Shown here in pieces: positions 37,711 to 48,718 of a stretch of 64,000 nt of DNA; position 1 is the first letter of the stretch; each line of letters starts with the position of its first letter. Source of the DNA: Zeugodacus cucurbitae. Its lineage: Eukaryota > Arthropoda > Insecta > Diptera > Tephritidae. A model generated the notes under the pieces. The model did no database searches. It had not been told where the DNA came from and saw nothing but the letters and a program-made list of their open reading frames with translations. The stretch spans positions 47,199,501-47,263,500 of the forward strand of contig NC_071669.1 of the NCBI RefSeq assembly GCF_028554725.1, in the 5' to 3' direction. The position numbers and the translations under genes are program-made.

Positions 37711-37726
37711 ATGTATTTTCCATTAA

Positions 37727-38441
37727 GGGGTTAGGGGTAGTCAGGATTTCCAAAAAATCAATTTTTTCTTCATTTTCGTTAAGAGTAATATATTAAAAAT
37801 ATTCTCTGAAAATGAAAATGATTCGATAATTACTTTTCGAGTTATTCGACAAATAACAAAGAGGCACTCCAGGTTCAGGCACTCCAATAAACTAGTGGCA
37901 AACTTTGCAAGTTATGCATTTTTCTCAAAATTATGTTTTTTGCACTGGTGACAACTGTAACTCGGTAACCGCTCAGTAGATTTTAATGAAATACATAATA
38001 GCTTTTAGAATACATAATAAACTCAGGCCTGATCGATAAATTTGTCAAAATTTCGATTTTTAAAGACCAATTAACTGTTGATTTTTTCCCGAAAATCTAA
38101 AAAAAATTCCTGAGGTCGCCATTTTGTTAATTTTTGTAAAAAAGCTTCGGATCAGGTCCAGGATTATCTATTTCTAAAACTAATTTTTTTTTTATACGAT
38201 TGATTTTAGATGAATCTCCAAGGACTTATGATTGTCACCGCAAAGACCTTTTTTTGAAACTGGGTCAACGCAGACAACTATAACTTTGAAAATTATATTT
38301 TTTTTCAAATTTTCATGACTTTAAGTCAAAATATTGTATAATAATGCCATATTATTCCTTTTGTAAAATAACATGATTTAAGAGCAAACAAAAATTACTG
38401 AAAATTCTCAGTTTTTCTTGTCTCAGACTACCCCAAAACCC
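37727..38441. mobile_element. Non-autonomous DNA transposon flanked by TTAA
   Basis: Both ends abut TTAA (37,723-37,726 and 38,442-38,445). The termini are inverted: GGGGTTAGGGGTAGTC on the left and GACTACCCCAAAACCC on the right. Duplication of exactly TTAA is the hallmark of piggyBac-type integration. The 715-base interior has no long reading frame, so the copy would depend on a transposase supplied elsewhere. The interior includes AACTGTAACTCGGTAACC and a CAATTTTTTC-type AT-rich stretch. Assignment to the piggyBac superfamily rests on the TTAA duplication plus the G-rich ends; other TTAA users cannot be excluded. Confidence 0.75.
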
Positions 38442-38445
38442 TTAA

Positions 38446-40709
38446 TTATGATTAACTCGCCACGAAGTATGCTTCACCAGCCAACCAGGTTATATATTTT
38501 ATAAATAATTTATTTCCTAAAAATTTAATATTTTACTTATAAATTAAACTTGATGTACAGCTTTGGTTTCAGTTATTAAGAATCCCTTGCATTACTATCC
38601 ACAATAAATTGTCTCTTAAAAAATGTGATTCCTACCGCTGCCAAAGTTACCACCATTTTGTTTCAAAATTACAGTAAACAATTTTTGGTGATAAAGCTTC
38701 AAAGAGAGAAATTAGATTACCGCTTTCTTACTTTCATAAAAAATTGTCAAAGTTGGACCTATTTGAGGGCTCTAGGCGAGCCTAACTCCTTAATTCAATG
38801 AGTATTTATTTAAAATTTTTATCTGCTGCTCTGATTTCATTCAAAATTCAAAGTCGGAGATTTTTTTTAATTTCTTGGAAAAACAGTTATATAAAGTAAT
38901 AATTAATTTAATTTCAAATAAAATAATTGCATCAAAAGTTAATTTTAAATATCAGTAACCTCAGTTAATTACAGCAACAATCATATATTTTTAGATAATA
39001 AGACAAATTAGCGGCACTAAAGCGAGTGAAACAACCCTTATCTGGCGAAATAAATTCTAAATAATAATTACTGTAACAAGTGAAAAGGCAACAACTGAAC
39101 TTGGTAGCCGCTGCCGCGCTATTATTCAATCAGGTACTTGTATTATTGTTATTATTATTATTACATGTATGTACATCCCGACAAGCGCGCAATTGCAATT
39201 ACTCAAGTCGCAATGACATAATCACGCAACAAATCAGCGGCAATAATATTTACGAGTACAGGCTTACTTATTTGCCATATAAACAGACACATATATATGT
39301 ATTATATGAATATATATATATTATATGAATATATATAGATATATATATATATATGAATATATATGCACTCCACACTGTACGGTAAATTGTGTTGGCGCGC
39401 GCTTGGACCTCCGGCGACCTCGCCTTCAGCCATTGAGCCAATGAACCAATTGATCGTTAACCGCGAAGCAGGCGATTTCAAGTGCGGCGGCCGATGTCAT
39501 ATCACAATAAAAACACACACACACCCATACAAACACATACATATACATTCAATGGCTGACGAGTGTAGTAATTTCGCATGAAGGCAAATTGACATGGAAA
39601 TACGAACGAATAACAGCAAATGCACAAAACTCTCAATAATAAATAATATTGTGAAGGGAAGAGTGCGCGTGTGTGAATGTGTGTGTTGTTGTGTGCGTTA
39701 CAGGCACGTCATCAATTGTGCAAGCGCTTATGACGGCGCTGTGATGACCAGTTATTTCCACTAACTACCGCATATTCATTTTTTATTTTTTTTGTATTGC
39801 TTTTTTTAATTTTTTATGCTGATTGGATGAAAGGTCGCACGCAAACAAGAAAACGCACACACGCACACACATACATATGTATATATGAACTATTGCAGCT
39901 AAACACTTTTGTGGCAAAATATACACTTTGTATTAGCACAAAAAGCAGTCAGTGGGGGCGCTAACCAGTTTTGCATTTGCTTGTGGGAAAGCCCGCATAC
40001 TTTAATAGCTGCACTCGGCTTGGTAGCTTTATAGCTCCTTGCTGCTTTTTCGTGCAAGTATTATCCATAGCCTGATTTCTACTCCTGCACCTTTGACCTC
40101 TATGTGTTCTGTGTGTTTGCATTCATTATTTTCTTGGTATTATCTTTCGACAAATGTGCTTTGACTACTGTTTTATGCAAATTTCTTTGGACGCCTACGT
40201 GTAGGCTAGAGTTGCGTGCAAAAAGTTATTTTTCAGCTACAAGAAATGTGAAGAAATTTGTGTTAAATAGGATAGTAAAATGAAAGTATTTTTTTATTTG
40301 TAGGGGAAGCTTCACACTTACTTACATGTGTGAAATAGCAGCGAAATGCAGGTAGAATGAAAATATAAAATTTTAAAATACATCTAAAATATTCTACCCA
40401 TGATAAGTTATAAGGCCAATAAAACTTTGAGTTTGAATTTTTATAGATATTTCAGATACAGAATTTGATTACCAGATATTGTTTGCGCAGAAAAATTCTA
40501 GATGGCATAATTTGGTTACCTATATTAAATCATAGGGTCAAGGAAAAAAACTGTATTGTTAACAGGAAGATGACAATGTTTTCATTTCACTTTTACGCCA
40601 ATTAATGACAGCATTTTTTGAAGCTAACTGGCAACCCAACAATTTATTTGGTCAACAAAGTTAGTTTTACATATTTTTTGGCATTTTTCTCGATGCCAGT
40701 TAATGTCAA
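38446..40709. other. Non-coding stretch
   Basis: No gene. An (AT)n/ATATGAAT low-complexity patch is at 39,290-39,365. A GC-richer piece at 39,370-39,560 includes GTTGGCGCGCGCTTGGACCT and AAGTGCGGCGGCCGATGTCA. Scattered CACACA runs occur near 39,510 and 39,855. Open frames in these parts carry no recognisable domains. Confidence 0.45.
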
Positions 40710-40797
40710 AAAGTTTGGCATAGTATATCCAGTGAATTTGATATAGTATTGCCATTGAATTTGGCTTAGTATTGTCAATGAATTTGACATAATGAAC
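40710..40797. repeat. 23-base tandem repeat, about four units
   Basis: The unit TGAATTTG(A/G)(T/C)ATAGTATTGCCA repeats with a strict 23-base period at 40,733, 40,756 and 40,779, with a diverged first unit from about 40,710. In one minus-strand frame the units translate to similar short peptides, but 23 is not a multiple of three, so coding is unlikely. Confidence 0.85.
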
Positions 40798-41180
40798 ATC
40801 GCTTAGCCTGTCTTCGAAATATATCCCTAATATGTATACAAATATAAGTGAAATAGGAATTAGAATTAATTTCGGCTCCAAGATATCCTACCTTTCATAT
40901 ATATGATCTCAACTTTTTATTTCAAAAAAATAATATGAGAACCAGGCTCAAGGGCTAACTACCGGGTATAAATTATAATGTCAATATTTTACATCGTAGA
41001 ATCAATAAGGAAACCACATTTTAACTACATCGGAAGAACTGACTGTTACGTATTTCTGGGATGCACTACCCGTATATCTTCACAGGTTTCTTCGTATAAA
41101 TATCAGTTATATCAGTTATCAGTATCCTTTTAAGTCATTATTTTGTAAACACTTTTTCAAAAGTCTTTTATATGAGATTA
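40798..41180. other. Non-coding stretch
   Basis: No gene or recognised repeat. It ends at the TTATACCCTG start of the next element. Confidence 0.45.
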
Positions 41181-41763
41181 TTATACCCTGAACAGGGTAT
41201 ATTAAGTTTGTCACGAAGTTTGTAACACCCAAAAGAAAGCGTCGGAGGCCCTATAAAGTATATATATAAATGATCAGTATGTTGAACTGAGTCGATTTAG
41301 CCATGCCCGTCCGTCTGTCTGTCTGTATATATACGAACCAGTCCTTCAGTTTTTAAGATATCGTTTTGAAATTTAGCATCTCATTCATAACTTCACGAAA
41401 TTTGGTGTGAGTTATTATTCTTAGAAATAATTAAATCTCCGAAAAAATTGTTCAGATCAGTTCACTATAGCATATAGCTGTCATACAAACCGAACGATCG
41501 GAATCAATGGCTTGTATGGTAATTTTCGCATTTGACGTGATATCTTCACGAAATTTGACATGGATTACTGCTTAAGGTAATAATATAATCTCCGAAGAAA
41601 TTGTTCAGATCGGTTAACTATATAACCTTAATGTTCCTAGCAAACAAGCGGGCTAAAAAGAATTAGTAAAATGTTTTCTTACGTCTTTAGATTTGCTTAA
41701 ACACAGAGTTACTAAAAGAAATGCACCTGTTAAGGGTATATTAGCTTCGGTACAGCCGAAGTT
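41181..41763 (+). mobile_element. DINE-1-like (Helentron-type) element, copy 2
   Basis: The 5' end is the perfect hairpin ATACCCTG-AA-CAGGGTAT, followed by TATTAAGTTTGTCACGAAG. Next is the DINE-1 core (AAGCGTCGGAGG, CCTATAAAGTATATATAT, TGAACTGAGTCGATTTAGCC, CCGTCTGTCTGTCTG). Two tandem ~150-base units follow (TTCACGAAATTT...ATCTCCGAA(A/G)AAATTGTTCAGATC). The element ends in the hairpin CTTCGG-TACAG-CCGAAG. It has no coding capacity and must be mobilised in trans. Copy 3 follows in the same orientation 896 bases downstream. Confidence 0.88.
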
Positions 41764-42659
41764 TTTCTTATTTTTGTACAAACATTATAATAAACTATAA
41801 GAAAAACTAAGTTTTCACGCCCAAAATTTTCATATCAATATATTTTTAATTTTTTATAAATAATTTTTATTTTATTTTCTTATTTCTTCGATTTCCATAA
41901 TTTTTGCAACATTTAAATTTAATTTTTCTGACAACTATGCTATGAAAAACACAAGCCTGTTCTTTCAGAAAATCAATAACATATCGACAAGCCTACTGGT
42001 AGATGGCGAAATGAACATAATACCTAATAATGCACTCAACATACAAGCAGCACGAGGAAGCATTTTTTAACATACATTGCATCATACCAAGGCATAAATA
42101 CATACACAAATATACATACAAAAATACCTCTGAGAAAATGGTAATATTCAATAATCGGTCAACATAAGCGCATTCGTTTAGTGGCACAAAGGCAAAATCT
42201 CGAAAAGAAATCAATAAACGGTTGAATGTTGACCCACAGAACTATATGGGGGCGCTCATACTCATACTCACTTACATGTAGTTACTTATACATATGTACA
42301 TATATATTGGAAAAGTGAATTTACAATGTAATTGAAAGAACCCGGAAATAAATGCGGGAAGAAGAATAGTTTCAAAAAAATATTTTCATATGAACATATA
42401 AACAGATGAATAAATTTCGAGAACGGTTTTATAAACATTTGGCATAACGTACAGTACCGATGTATTGTTTATAATCAACGAATACTACAAGTCGGAATAA
42501 TAATAATATTTCTTTAGAATCAGTAAGACCAAAGGTCTTCATCGGAAGACTGAGTGCAGGCTAAATTGTTTTCTAAAGTTTAAAAGTGTGTACTGAAGAG
42601 TCCATCATAGAATATATTCCTTATAAATTAATCTGTTAGGATCATTTAGATAATATTTT
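41764..42659. other. Non-coding spacer between two DINE-1-like copies
   Basis: A+T-rich, with nothing recognised. It could be genomic DNA captured between two insertions. Confidence 0.45.
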
Positions 42660-43234
42660 TATACCCTGAACAGACAGGGTATATTAAGTTTGTCACGAAG
42701 TTTGTAACACCCAGAAGGAAGCGTCGGAGACCCTATAAAGTATATATATAAATGATCAGTATGTTGAACTGAGTCGATTTAGCCATGTCCGTCTGTCTGT
42801 CCGTCTGTATATATACGAACTAGTCCTTCAGTTTTTAAGAAATCGCTTTGAAATTTTGCAGATGTTATTTTCTCTTAAAGAAGCTGCTCATTTGTCGGAA
42901 CTGCGATATCGGACCACTATACCATATAGCTGCCATACAAATTGAACGATCGGAATCAAGGGCTTGTATGGAAAACTTCCGCATTTGACGTGGTATCTTC
43001 ACGAAATTTGACATGGATTACTGCTTAAGGTAATAATATAATCTCCGAAGAAATTGTTCAGATCGGTTCACTATATAACCTTAATGTTTCTAGCAAACAA
43101 CACGGCTAAAAAGCATTAGTCAAATGTTTTCTTTTTTTTTTACTTACTTTTTCTTAGGTCTTTAGATTTGCTTAAACACTTAGTTAAAAGAAATGCCCTG
43201 TGAAGGGTATATTAGCTTCGGTACAGCCGAAGTT
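42660..43234 (+). mobile_element. DINE-1-like (Helentron-type) element, copy 3
   Basis: It has the same architecture as copy 2. Its 5' hairpin loop is enlarged (TACCCTG-AACAGA-CAGGGTA), and its 3' end CTTCGGTACAGCCGAAG continues into TTAACGTTTTT, as at copy 1. It includes GAAGCTGCTCATTTGTCGGA, a segment also present in copy 1 but deleted from copy 2, so copy 2 is internally rearranged. Confidence 0.88.
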
Positions 43235-46200
43235 AACGTTTTTGTTAAAATATCCAACGAATTAAATAAGTGGCAATACAGTCAGATCTCAACTTTTTTG
43301 TTTAACCTAATTAATAAAAAATCGATTTAAAATTAAAAGTTGAATTGATTCAACATAAAAGATAGATTAAAAACCGTTAGGTGGTGCTGCTGTTTTATGT
43401 CAAGGATTTTTTAACGAGTTAAAATCTCACTGAAGGCTTTGAACGACCTCGATAACAACTTAGTTGCCAATCTCAAGTTCAATTTAATTTTGTGTGAATA
43501 AATATTTTGATAGATTCGGACTGAGGTTCCGTGGAAAATCGCTTATTTTTAACTTACTAAACTTACATCCGACAAAATAGTGGCTTTTGATGCTTTTTGA
43601 TATTTTAGCGAATGCTCTTTTGCAGCTCGCTTAGTGTGCTGTAATAGATTATCATGGAACAACTTAACTGAAACTCGCCCTAAATGATCATTCACTCACT
43701 ATGGGTTAAAGTAAAATGATCAAAGGTGATTTCAACTAGTTAAATATTATATGTTTATGTGATATGTAAAAATGTGACAATATTCCATATTCCATAAGAA
43801 GAATGCTTAAAAGGCACTCGCAAACAAATGTAATACTAAATAGCACTCTACAAAACTTGTCATGTTTACCTACATACATTTTGTCTGAGGAACACACAAA
43901 GTAAATCGTATGAAGTAGATAAGTGTATGTCAAAACAAAACAACAACCGTCTATAAAAAGTGGAAAAAGAAGAGTAGTAATACTACTAATAGCAGCAAAA
44001 GCCATTAGAATTATGATGGAGTAAAATGTTAAAGCGAAACGCTTGTCATTGTCTCGTCTCATCTCGTCTGTGATCGCCGTGTTTCTCGTCGTTGGCTTGA
44101 GAAATTTTGCTCGTTACTTGCTGAAGCGACGGCGACGGTGGCATGCGATTATTACGTTGCCGTTGGAAGATTTCATCAACTCTCATATTAATTTATTGCG
44201 CCACACAATTGCCAGCATACGGAGGCAATGGCAACAACAACAACATATATGTGTAGTAAACGACGACAAAACAATAAAGATAGTAGCAACAACAACTAGC
44301 TATAGCTTAAAGCGCGATAGTAACAGCAAAAGTGTGAGCAACAATAACAATGACGTTCGCTGTCTTCTATCTTCATTCATATGCGCTGCTGCTAGTGATC
44401 AGAATCGTTTAATGTGTGTCTTAAAGTGCTCGTTGGAGTAGATGTTTGTTTGTATATTTACATAGGTATGCATTTAAGCATATGTCATACATACATGCTC
44501 AAATAATTCCATTGATAATGTTAGAGATGGCATTGTTTAAATGATATTATATTGTTGTTGTTGTTGTGCTCAACACAGGTTTATTAGCTTTAATGACGTT
44601 TCCCCTGAGTGCTGGCGTGTACTACATATGTGTGTGTGTATGTAACGAGTGTTGTTACCGCATCGCAAAACAGTAGTAAAACAACAACAACAACTGTTGT
44701 TTATACACAAGCACTTCTAGATATGTAAGTCTGTTGTAGATAAACAAGTGTAACAATTTGTTGCAGCAGGTGCTGATAACAACTACAATTGCACTTATAT
44801 ATATATACATATAGACACATACATATATGTATATAGATAAAGTAATTAAATAGTTTGTATTATTTTGCCTAAATATAGTTGAATTAAATAAATAATATTT
44901 AATAGAGATTAGTTCCACTTCTAATTTATTCACACTCAAGTTGTCGCAATGGCAATTTGTTGCTACACAACAACAAAAAATATTTATTATACATATATAT
45001 ATATTTCATGTATATATATATAAATATATAAGCATTTGCGCCACTTAATCTTATCACCGGCACGTCGTTGCTATCAGCAGGCAAAATGACGCAGCGTATA
45101 ACGTACTGGCTTTTTAATTGTACATATGTAAAAATATATATATAAATGGTTGCAGAGATAAATTATTTGGGCAATCACATGGAATTGGTGACGTTCGCGC
45201 CAATTCTAGCATTTCATCAGCGTGTAAAAATAAACCTGAGTGCTATTTGCCACTTTGATTTAACACACTTTTTGGAGTGCTGCAGTAAATTTTATATCTG
45301 CATACATATACACAAATATTAGATTATATACATATACATACATATATGCAATACAAAATATAGATCTGTATATCTTCAAACCTTATTGTTGAACTAAAAG
45401 CTATCAGTTGACAGTAGCGCACTTTTGCTGACAAAAATATTGAGAATATATATATATAATAAACATACATACAAACACATATACATACGAATATTTATAG
45501 GTGTATGTATATCCAAATACCCCTAACAGTTATTTATAATTATATTAATTATTTACCACCAATTGCTACTATTGGTACTTGAATTGCCGCCAATATGTTC
45601 ATATGTGATTTAGATTGAATTTTATGGCAACAACGATTGGCTTCGATTGGATTGTTGTGCTTTGTAATGCAAGTTTATAGGCACATACGGTTATACGCGT
45701 ATAGTTGTAAATGTATATATATACATATATGTGAGTGTGCGTGTGTCTGGTGCATTTGCTTTACGCACACGCCCATTAAAAATGTGGGTCATTTTGCAAT
45801 GAGACTTTATTAATCTACAGGGCACATACGCACATACTTATTGTTGTTGTTGTAAATATGTAACTGTCAGATTTTGTCAATTGACGTAAACAATCAATAG
45901 TGGTCGACATTCTTTGATTGCTTTTAGTGGAATTTATTTGGAATTAAATGCATACATACCGATTTGCACTAAATAGAATTCTCATGAAAAGTATTTTAAT
46001 TTATGACTAGGAAAAGTGCTTAAAATCATGTATTATTAATATCAAGTCTAGTAAAGGAAAAGCATAAAGTATTCCTCCAACGAGACTTAGTTAAGTTTAG
46101 TCATTTCATCAACTAATTCATTGACAACATCAAGACTAACTTAACTAACTTATTTAAGAATTAATCCTTTCCTTAGTTGACTTTTTCTTGACTTTAGTCA

Positions 46201-46888
46201 GTGTATGCTGTAGTACGTAATGAAAAGAGAGAAAATTTTAATTAAGAAATCTCGGTATAATACCCAAGGTTTTCCTATGGATTAATGTATGATTTTAAAT
46301 GTTAATCTTTGAAACAAATGAGTTTTGTTGACTCAGATGAACGTATTCTTGACTATGGGGTTCATAGATTACAAATAATCGTCCTTATAAAAATAATCGT
46401 GCTTATAAAACAACGTCCAGAGTTCAGCCAGAGTTGATATGATGTTAAGGCATTAGAGATACGTTTTAATAAAAAAAAGAAATCTTCTAATTTGATTTTA
46501 TTTAATCCAAGATTTAAGTATATGATAGTTTTGACAATAAGGGTTTCAAATGACACGGTCTAGGCAATGCACAGCAAGATCGAAAAGTAAACTTCCCCCT
46601 ACCAAACTTTACACTTGGTATTAATGGAGAAAGCTTAATTAAGTTAAACAGCAGTAGTCAAATTGTTATCATTAATCTAAGTAGACTTTTTTAAGATATC
46701 TCAAAGACAAATAAATAGTATGGTAATTTTGGCTTGTATGAGTCTTATATAGTATGAGCCTTATATATAAGACCAAATATGATAAAATCTACAGGGTTCG
46801 AAGACTTCGGTTCCGCAGTTAGGCCATCATTAAGCCCATTATGCTCCCCAAAAGTACTCTGTAAGCGTCGCCTGATTAATATTTTTAG
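43235..46888. other. Non-coding stretch
   Basis: No gene is recognised. A 132-codon frame at 44,043-44,441 on the plus strand is rich in CAACAA-encoded glutamines and asparagines and ends in ordinary sequence; I regard it as chance. (TTG)n occurs at 44,552-44,566 and TATATA patches at 44,790-45,020 and 45,440-45,460. Between 46,080 and 46,200 the words TTAGTTAAGTTTAGTC and GACTAACTTAACTAAC form an inverted pair. Confidence 0.45.
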
Positions 46889-47040
46889 CAGCGACATCTA
46901 CCGTAGATTTTTTATCAAAAAATTCAGCCAATCGCAAACAAAGAACGTATATCCTACGTCTTTGTCGCAGAGTGTCATTTGATTTTCAAGTCGATTTAAA
47001 TTCAATTTAAAATAAATAGAGATTTTATTTTGTATGGTAA
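46889..47040. repeat. Dispersed 150-base repeat, copy 2
   Basis: Matches 1,258-1,409 in the same orientation, beginning CAGCGACATCTACCGTAG and ending TTTTATTTTGTATGGTAA. The best conserved parts are AAAAAATTCAGCCAATCGCA, GTCTTTGTCGCAGAGT and GATTTTTATTTT-type AT sequence. Immediately to its right lies RNase H-like debris, so both copies sit next to retroelement fragments. Confidence 0.7.
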
Positions 47041-47175
47041 GTCGATCTTAATAAGCGATCGAGCAGAGGCCGGTAAATTGTCTAAAAAAGCTATAAACTA
47101 CTCTTTGTCTTGCAGGTGGCCTCTTAGAGGCCCCTGTGATACAGTTTAGTCCTATTTTGTTCAAAATAAGAAGTG
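47041..47175. other. Unassigned spacer
   Basis: Includes GCAGGTGGCCTCTTAGAGGCCCC, in which GGCCTCTTAGAGGCC is a short hairpin. It may belong to the neighbouring retroelement fragment. Confidence 0.35.
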
Positions 47176-47290
47176 ATTTGGTCTGTTCACTGTCAACATT
47201 ACATTGGCGCAGTGGATATCCTTAATTGCTGCTTGGCTATCCACAAAATAGTTGATGGACCTTTTGTATTTGACTTTATTTTATACTTTG
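47176..47290 (-). pseudogene. RNase H-like fragment of a non-LTR retrotransposon
   Basis: On the minus strand the frame reads SINYFVDSQAAIKDIHCANV. FVDSQAAIK matches the second-aspartate motif (D-S-Q-A-A-I) of the RNase H domain found at the C-terminus of several insect LINE clades. The domain removes the RNA strand during reverse transcription. The flanking frame is interrupted by stops, and neither the preceding nor the following RNase H blocks can be recognised. This is therefore a short, decayed piece assigned on one motif. Confidence 0.42.
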
Positions 47291-47695
47291 TTTTGAGTGA
47301 CTACATCAGGTCTACTCTCATTTCAAGATTCTTTCCTGAAATTTAATATAAAATGGTGGCTGTGCAGGTGATTGGCATTTGAAAATTTACCAATATCTTT
47401 TTAAATATTTTCAAAACGTTTTCAAGTTTCAAAAGTTGAAAAAGAACTAAAATAATTTTCAAACGATATATTTTTTTTTAAATCCTCGACATTTGAAGAT
47501 TTTTTTATCAAAAATTTACCTCACAATATTTATAATAAATTTTGCATTGTACAAAAAAATCAATAGACGAAATTGGCGTTTCCTAAGGATTAAGTTTTGA
47601 GAAAAATGCTTTTAAAAAATTCATGAGCTCCGCGCCTGAAGCAGGTGGCTCCTTCGGGGATTGATATAGGTTGCTTTAAAAAACTTCCATATATA
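47291..47695. other. AT-rich spacer
   Basis: No feature is recognised before the mariner terminus. Confidence 0.4.
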
Positions 47696-48026
47696 TTAGG
47701 TCTACAACTTTGCTTCCGTCGTTTTTTTTTTTTTTGTAAATTTAAGGCTTTTTTCATTTATGACAGCCTCACCGTACGTATCCGAAAGCATTCGATGAGC
47801 CTTAGCCGCACTTTTCTTGGAATTAAAAAAGAAAAGCAAATTTTCCCGCAAATGTCGAGAATTCGGTTCAAAAAGTGACATTTTCAGTTGAGAATAAGTT
47901 CGGGATGCAAACAGATCTCTACAAATATTTTGTTGGGTTAATGTTGACACAAATGTCCAAGATCGATATAAAACGATTTTATCAATCAGTGCTTGACCCT
48001 AAAGACATCTATTGGAAAACGGCGGA
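47696..48026 (-). mobile_element. Internally deleted mariner element
   Basis: At the low-coordinate side the terminal repeat TTAGGTCTACAACTTTGCTT abuts a TA, matching the terminus at 22,429. From the high-coordinate side (about 48,026, minus strand) come the inner part of the other terminal repeat (TCCGCCGTTTTCCAATAGAT), the leader, and a transposase start ATG at 47,881. The frame encodes MSLFEPNSRHLRENLLFFFN, KKSAAKAHRMLSDTYGEA and a few more residues of the helix-turn-helix domain. It then jumps across a poly-A run directly into the opposite terminal repeat (TTEAKL, TAG at 47,702). The whole catalytic domain is missing. The outermost ~15 bases of the high-coordinate terminal repeat are diverged or lost. 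Confidence 0.85.
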
Positions 48027-48615
48027 TTTATTATTTTGAATACCTTTTGATAGCGAAACTAAAATTATTATTTTTTTTTTATTGTTAAAGAATTTATCGG
48101 AGTTCCAAAGAGTTACTTTAAACATGTGCACATGACTCGACAGAACAAATGTTTATGTTTTGTTTAAATATTTGGAAATTTTACATTTTATCTAAAACTT
48201 ATTATTACTGCATAATGTAATGTATATAGCACACAAATCACACACAGCCTCCACATAACTCGTAATGAGTCATAGGCAAATGTACTAAAATGAGTGTGTA
48301 TGAGTATAAAATATATAAAACAGTAAATTTCACATGAAATTCCAGTGAATAAACGCAAAATTTACGATTGAACAGAAATTTCGCGCTAACTGTTAAATTA
48401 TCGCAACAATTAAGCTGAACGTGAGATATGAAGCCTTGCACTGATTTATGCATATCGGTTATTTATAATACACGCTTGACTATAGTTGTGCTACGTACAT
48501 TATATACACGCATATAATTATTTACACTCGTAATTGTTGTTGTTCTTAGTAGTATACTTATAAAAAATATTTGTTTTTGTAATCTTATTTGCTAACTGTT
48601 CACGCTCAAACTCAC
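48027..48615 (-). other. Start of the intron following the putative first coding exon
   Basis: No exon is recognised downstream of the GTGAGT donor on the minus strand. The sequence is A+T-rich and ordinary. Confidence 0.4.
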
Positions 48616-48718
48616 CATTTATGCCGCTGATGAGTGGATAATTCCCATCCCGACCGCCGATTAGATTCTTTAAACCAGTTTCGATCAGTGTTGGGGACGA
48701 TCGCTCCCGGTCACTCAT
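48616..48718 (-). CDS. Putative first coding exon of an unrecognised gene
   Basis: The minus strand opens with ATGAGTGACCGG in good context (AAAAA before the ATG). It encodes 34 residues (MSDRERSSPTLIETGLKNLI, then GGRDGNYPLISGIN) plus one base of the next codon, and ends exactly at G|GTGAGT, a strong donor (phase 1). Composition is the point: within a very A+T-rich region this 103-base block has codon-like, GC-richer sequence with CGG, CCC and GGC codons, and reads as soluble, cytoplasmic, unstructured N-terminal protein. There is no signal peptide. The upstream sequence is A- and CAA-rich, like fly 5' leaders. I do not recognise the protein. The second exon must lie at lower coordinates, possibly beyond the window. 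The start is preferred over the upstream in-frame TTG at 48,730 because TTG does not normally initiate in animals. Confidence 0.6.

Noticed and set aside
37575..38445. Treating the inverted repeat and the TTAA element as a single transposon
   Set aside because: The TTAA and the matching termini define the right-hand element on their own; the inverted-repeat unit has no partner on the far side.
44043..44441. 132-codon plus-strand frame rich in Q/N
   Set aside because: CAACAA simple repeats give the glutamine and asparagine runs. No conserved pattern, and the start is non-ATG.
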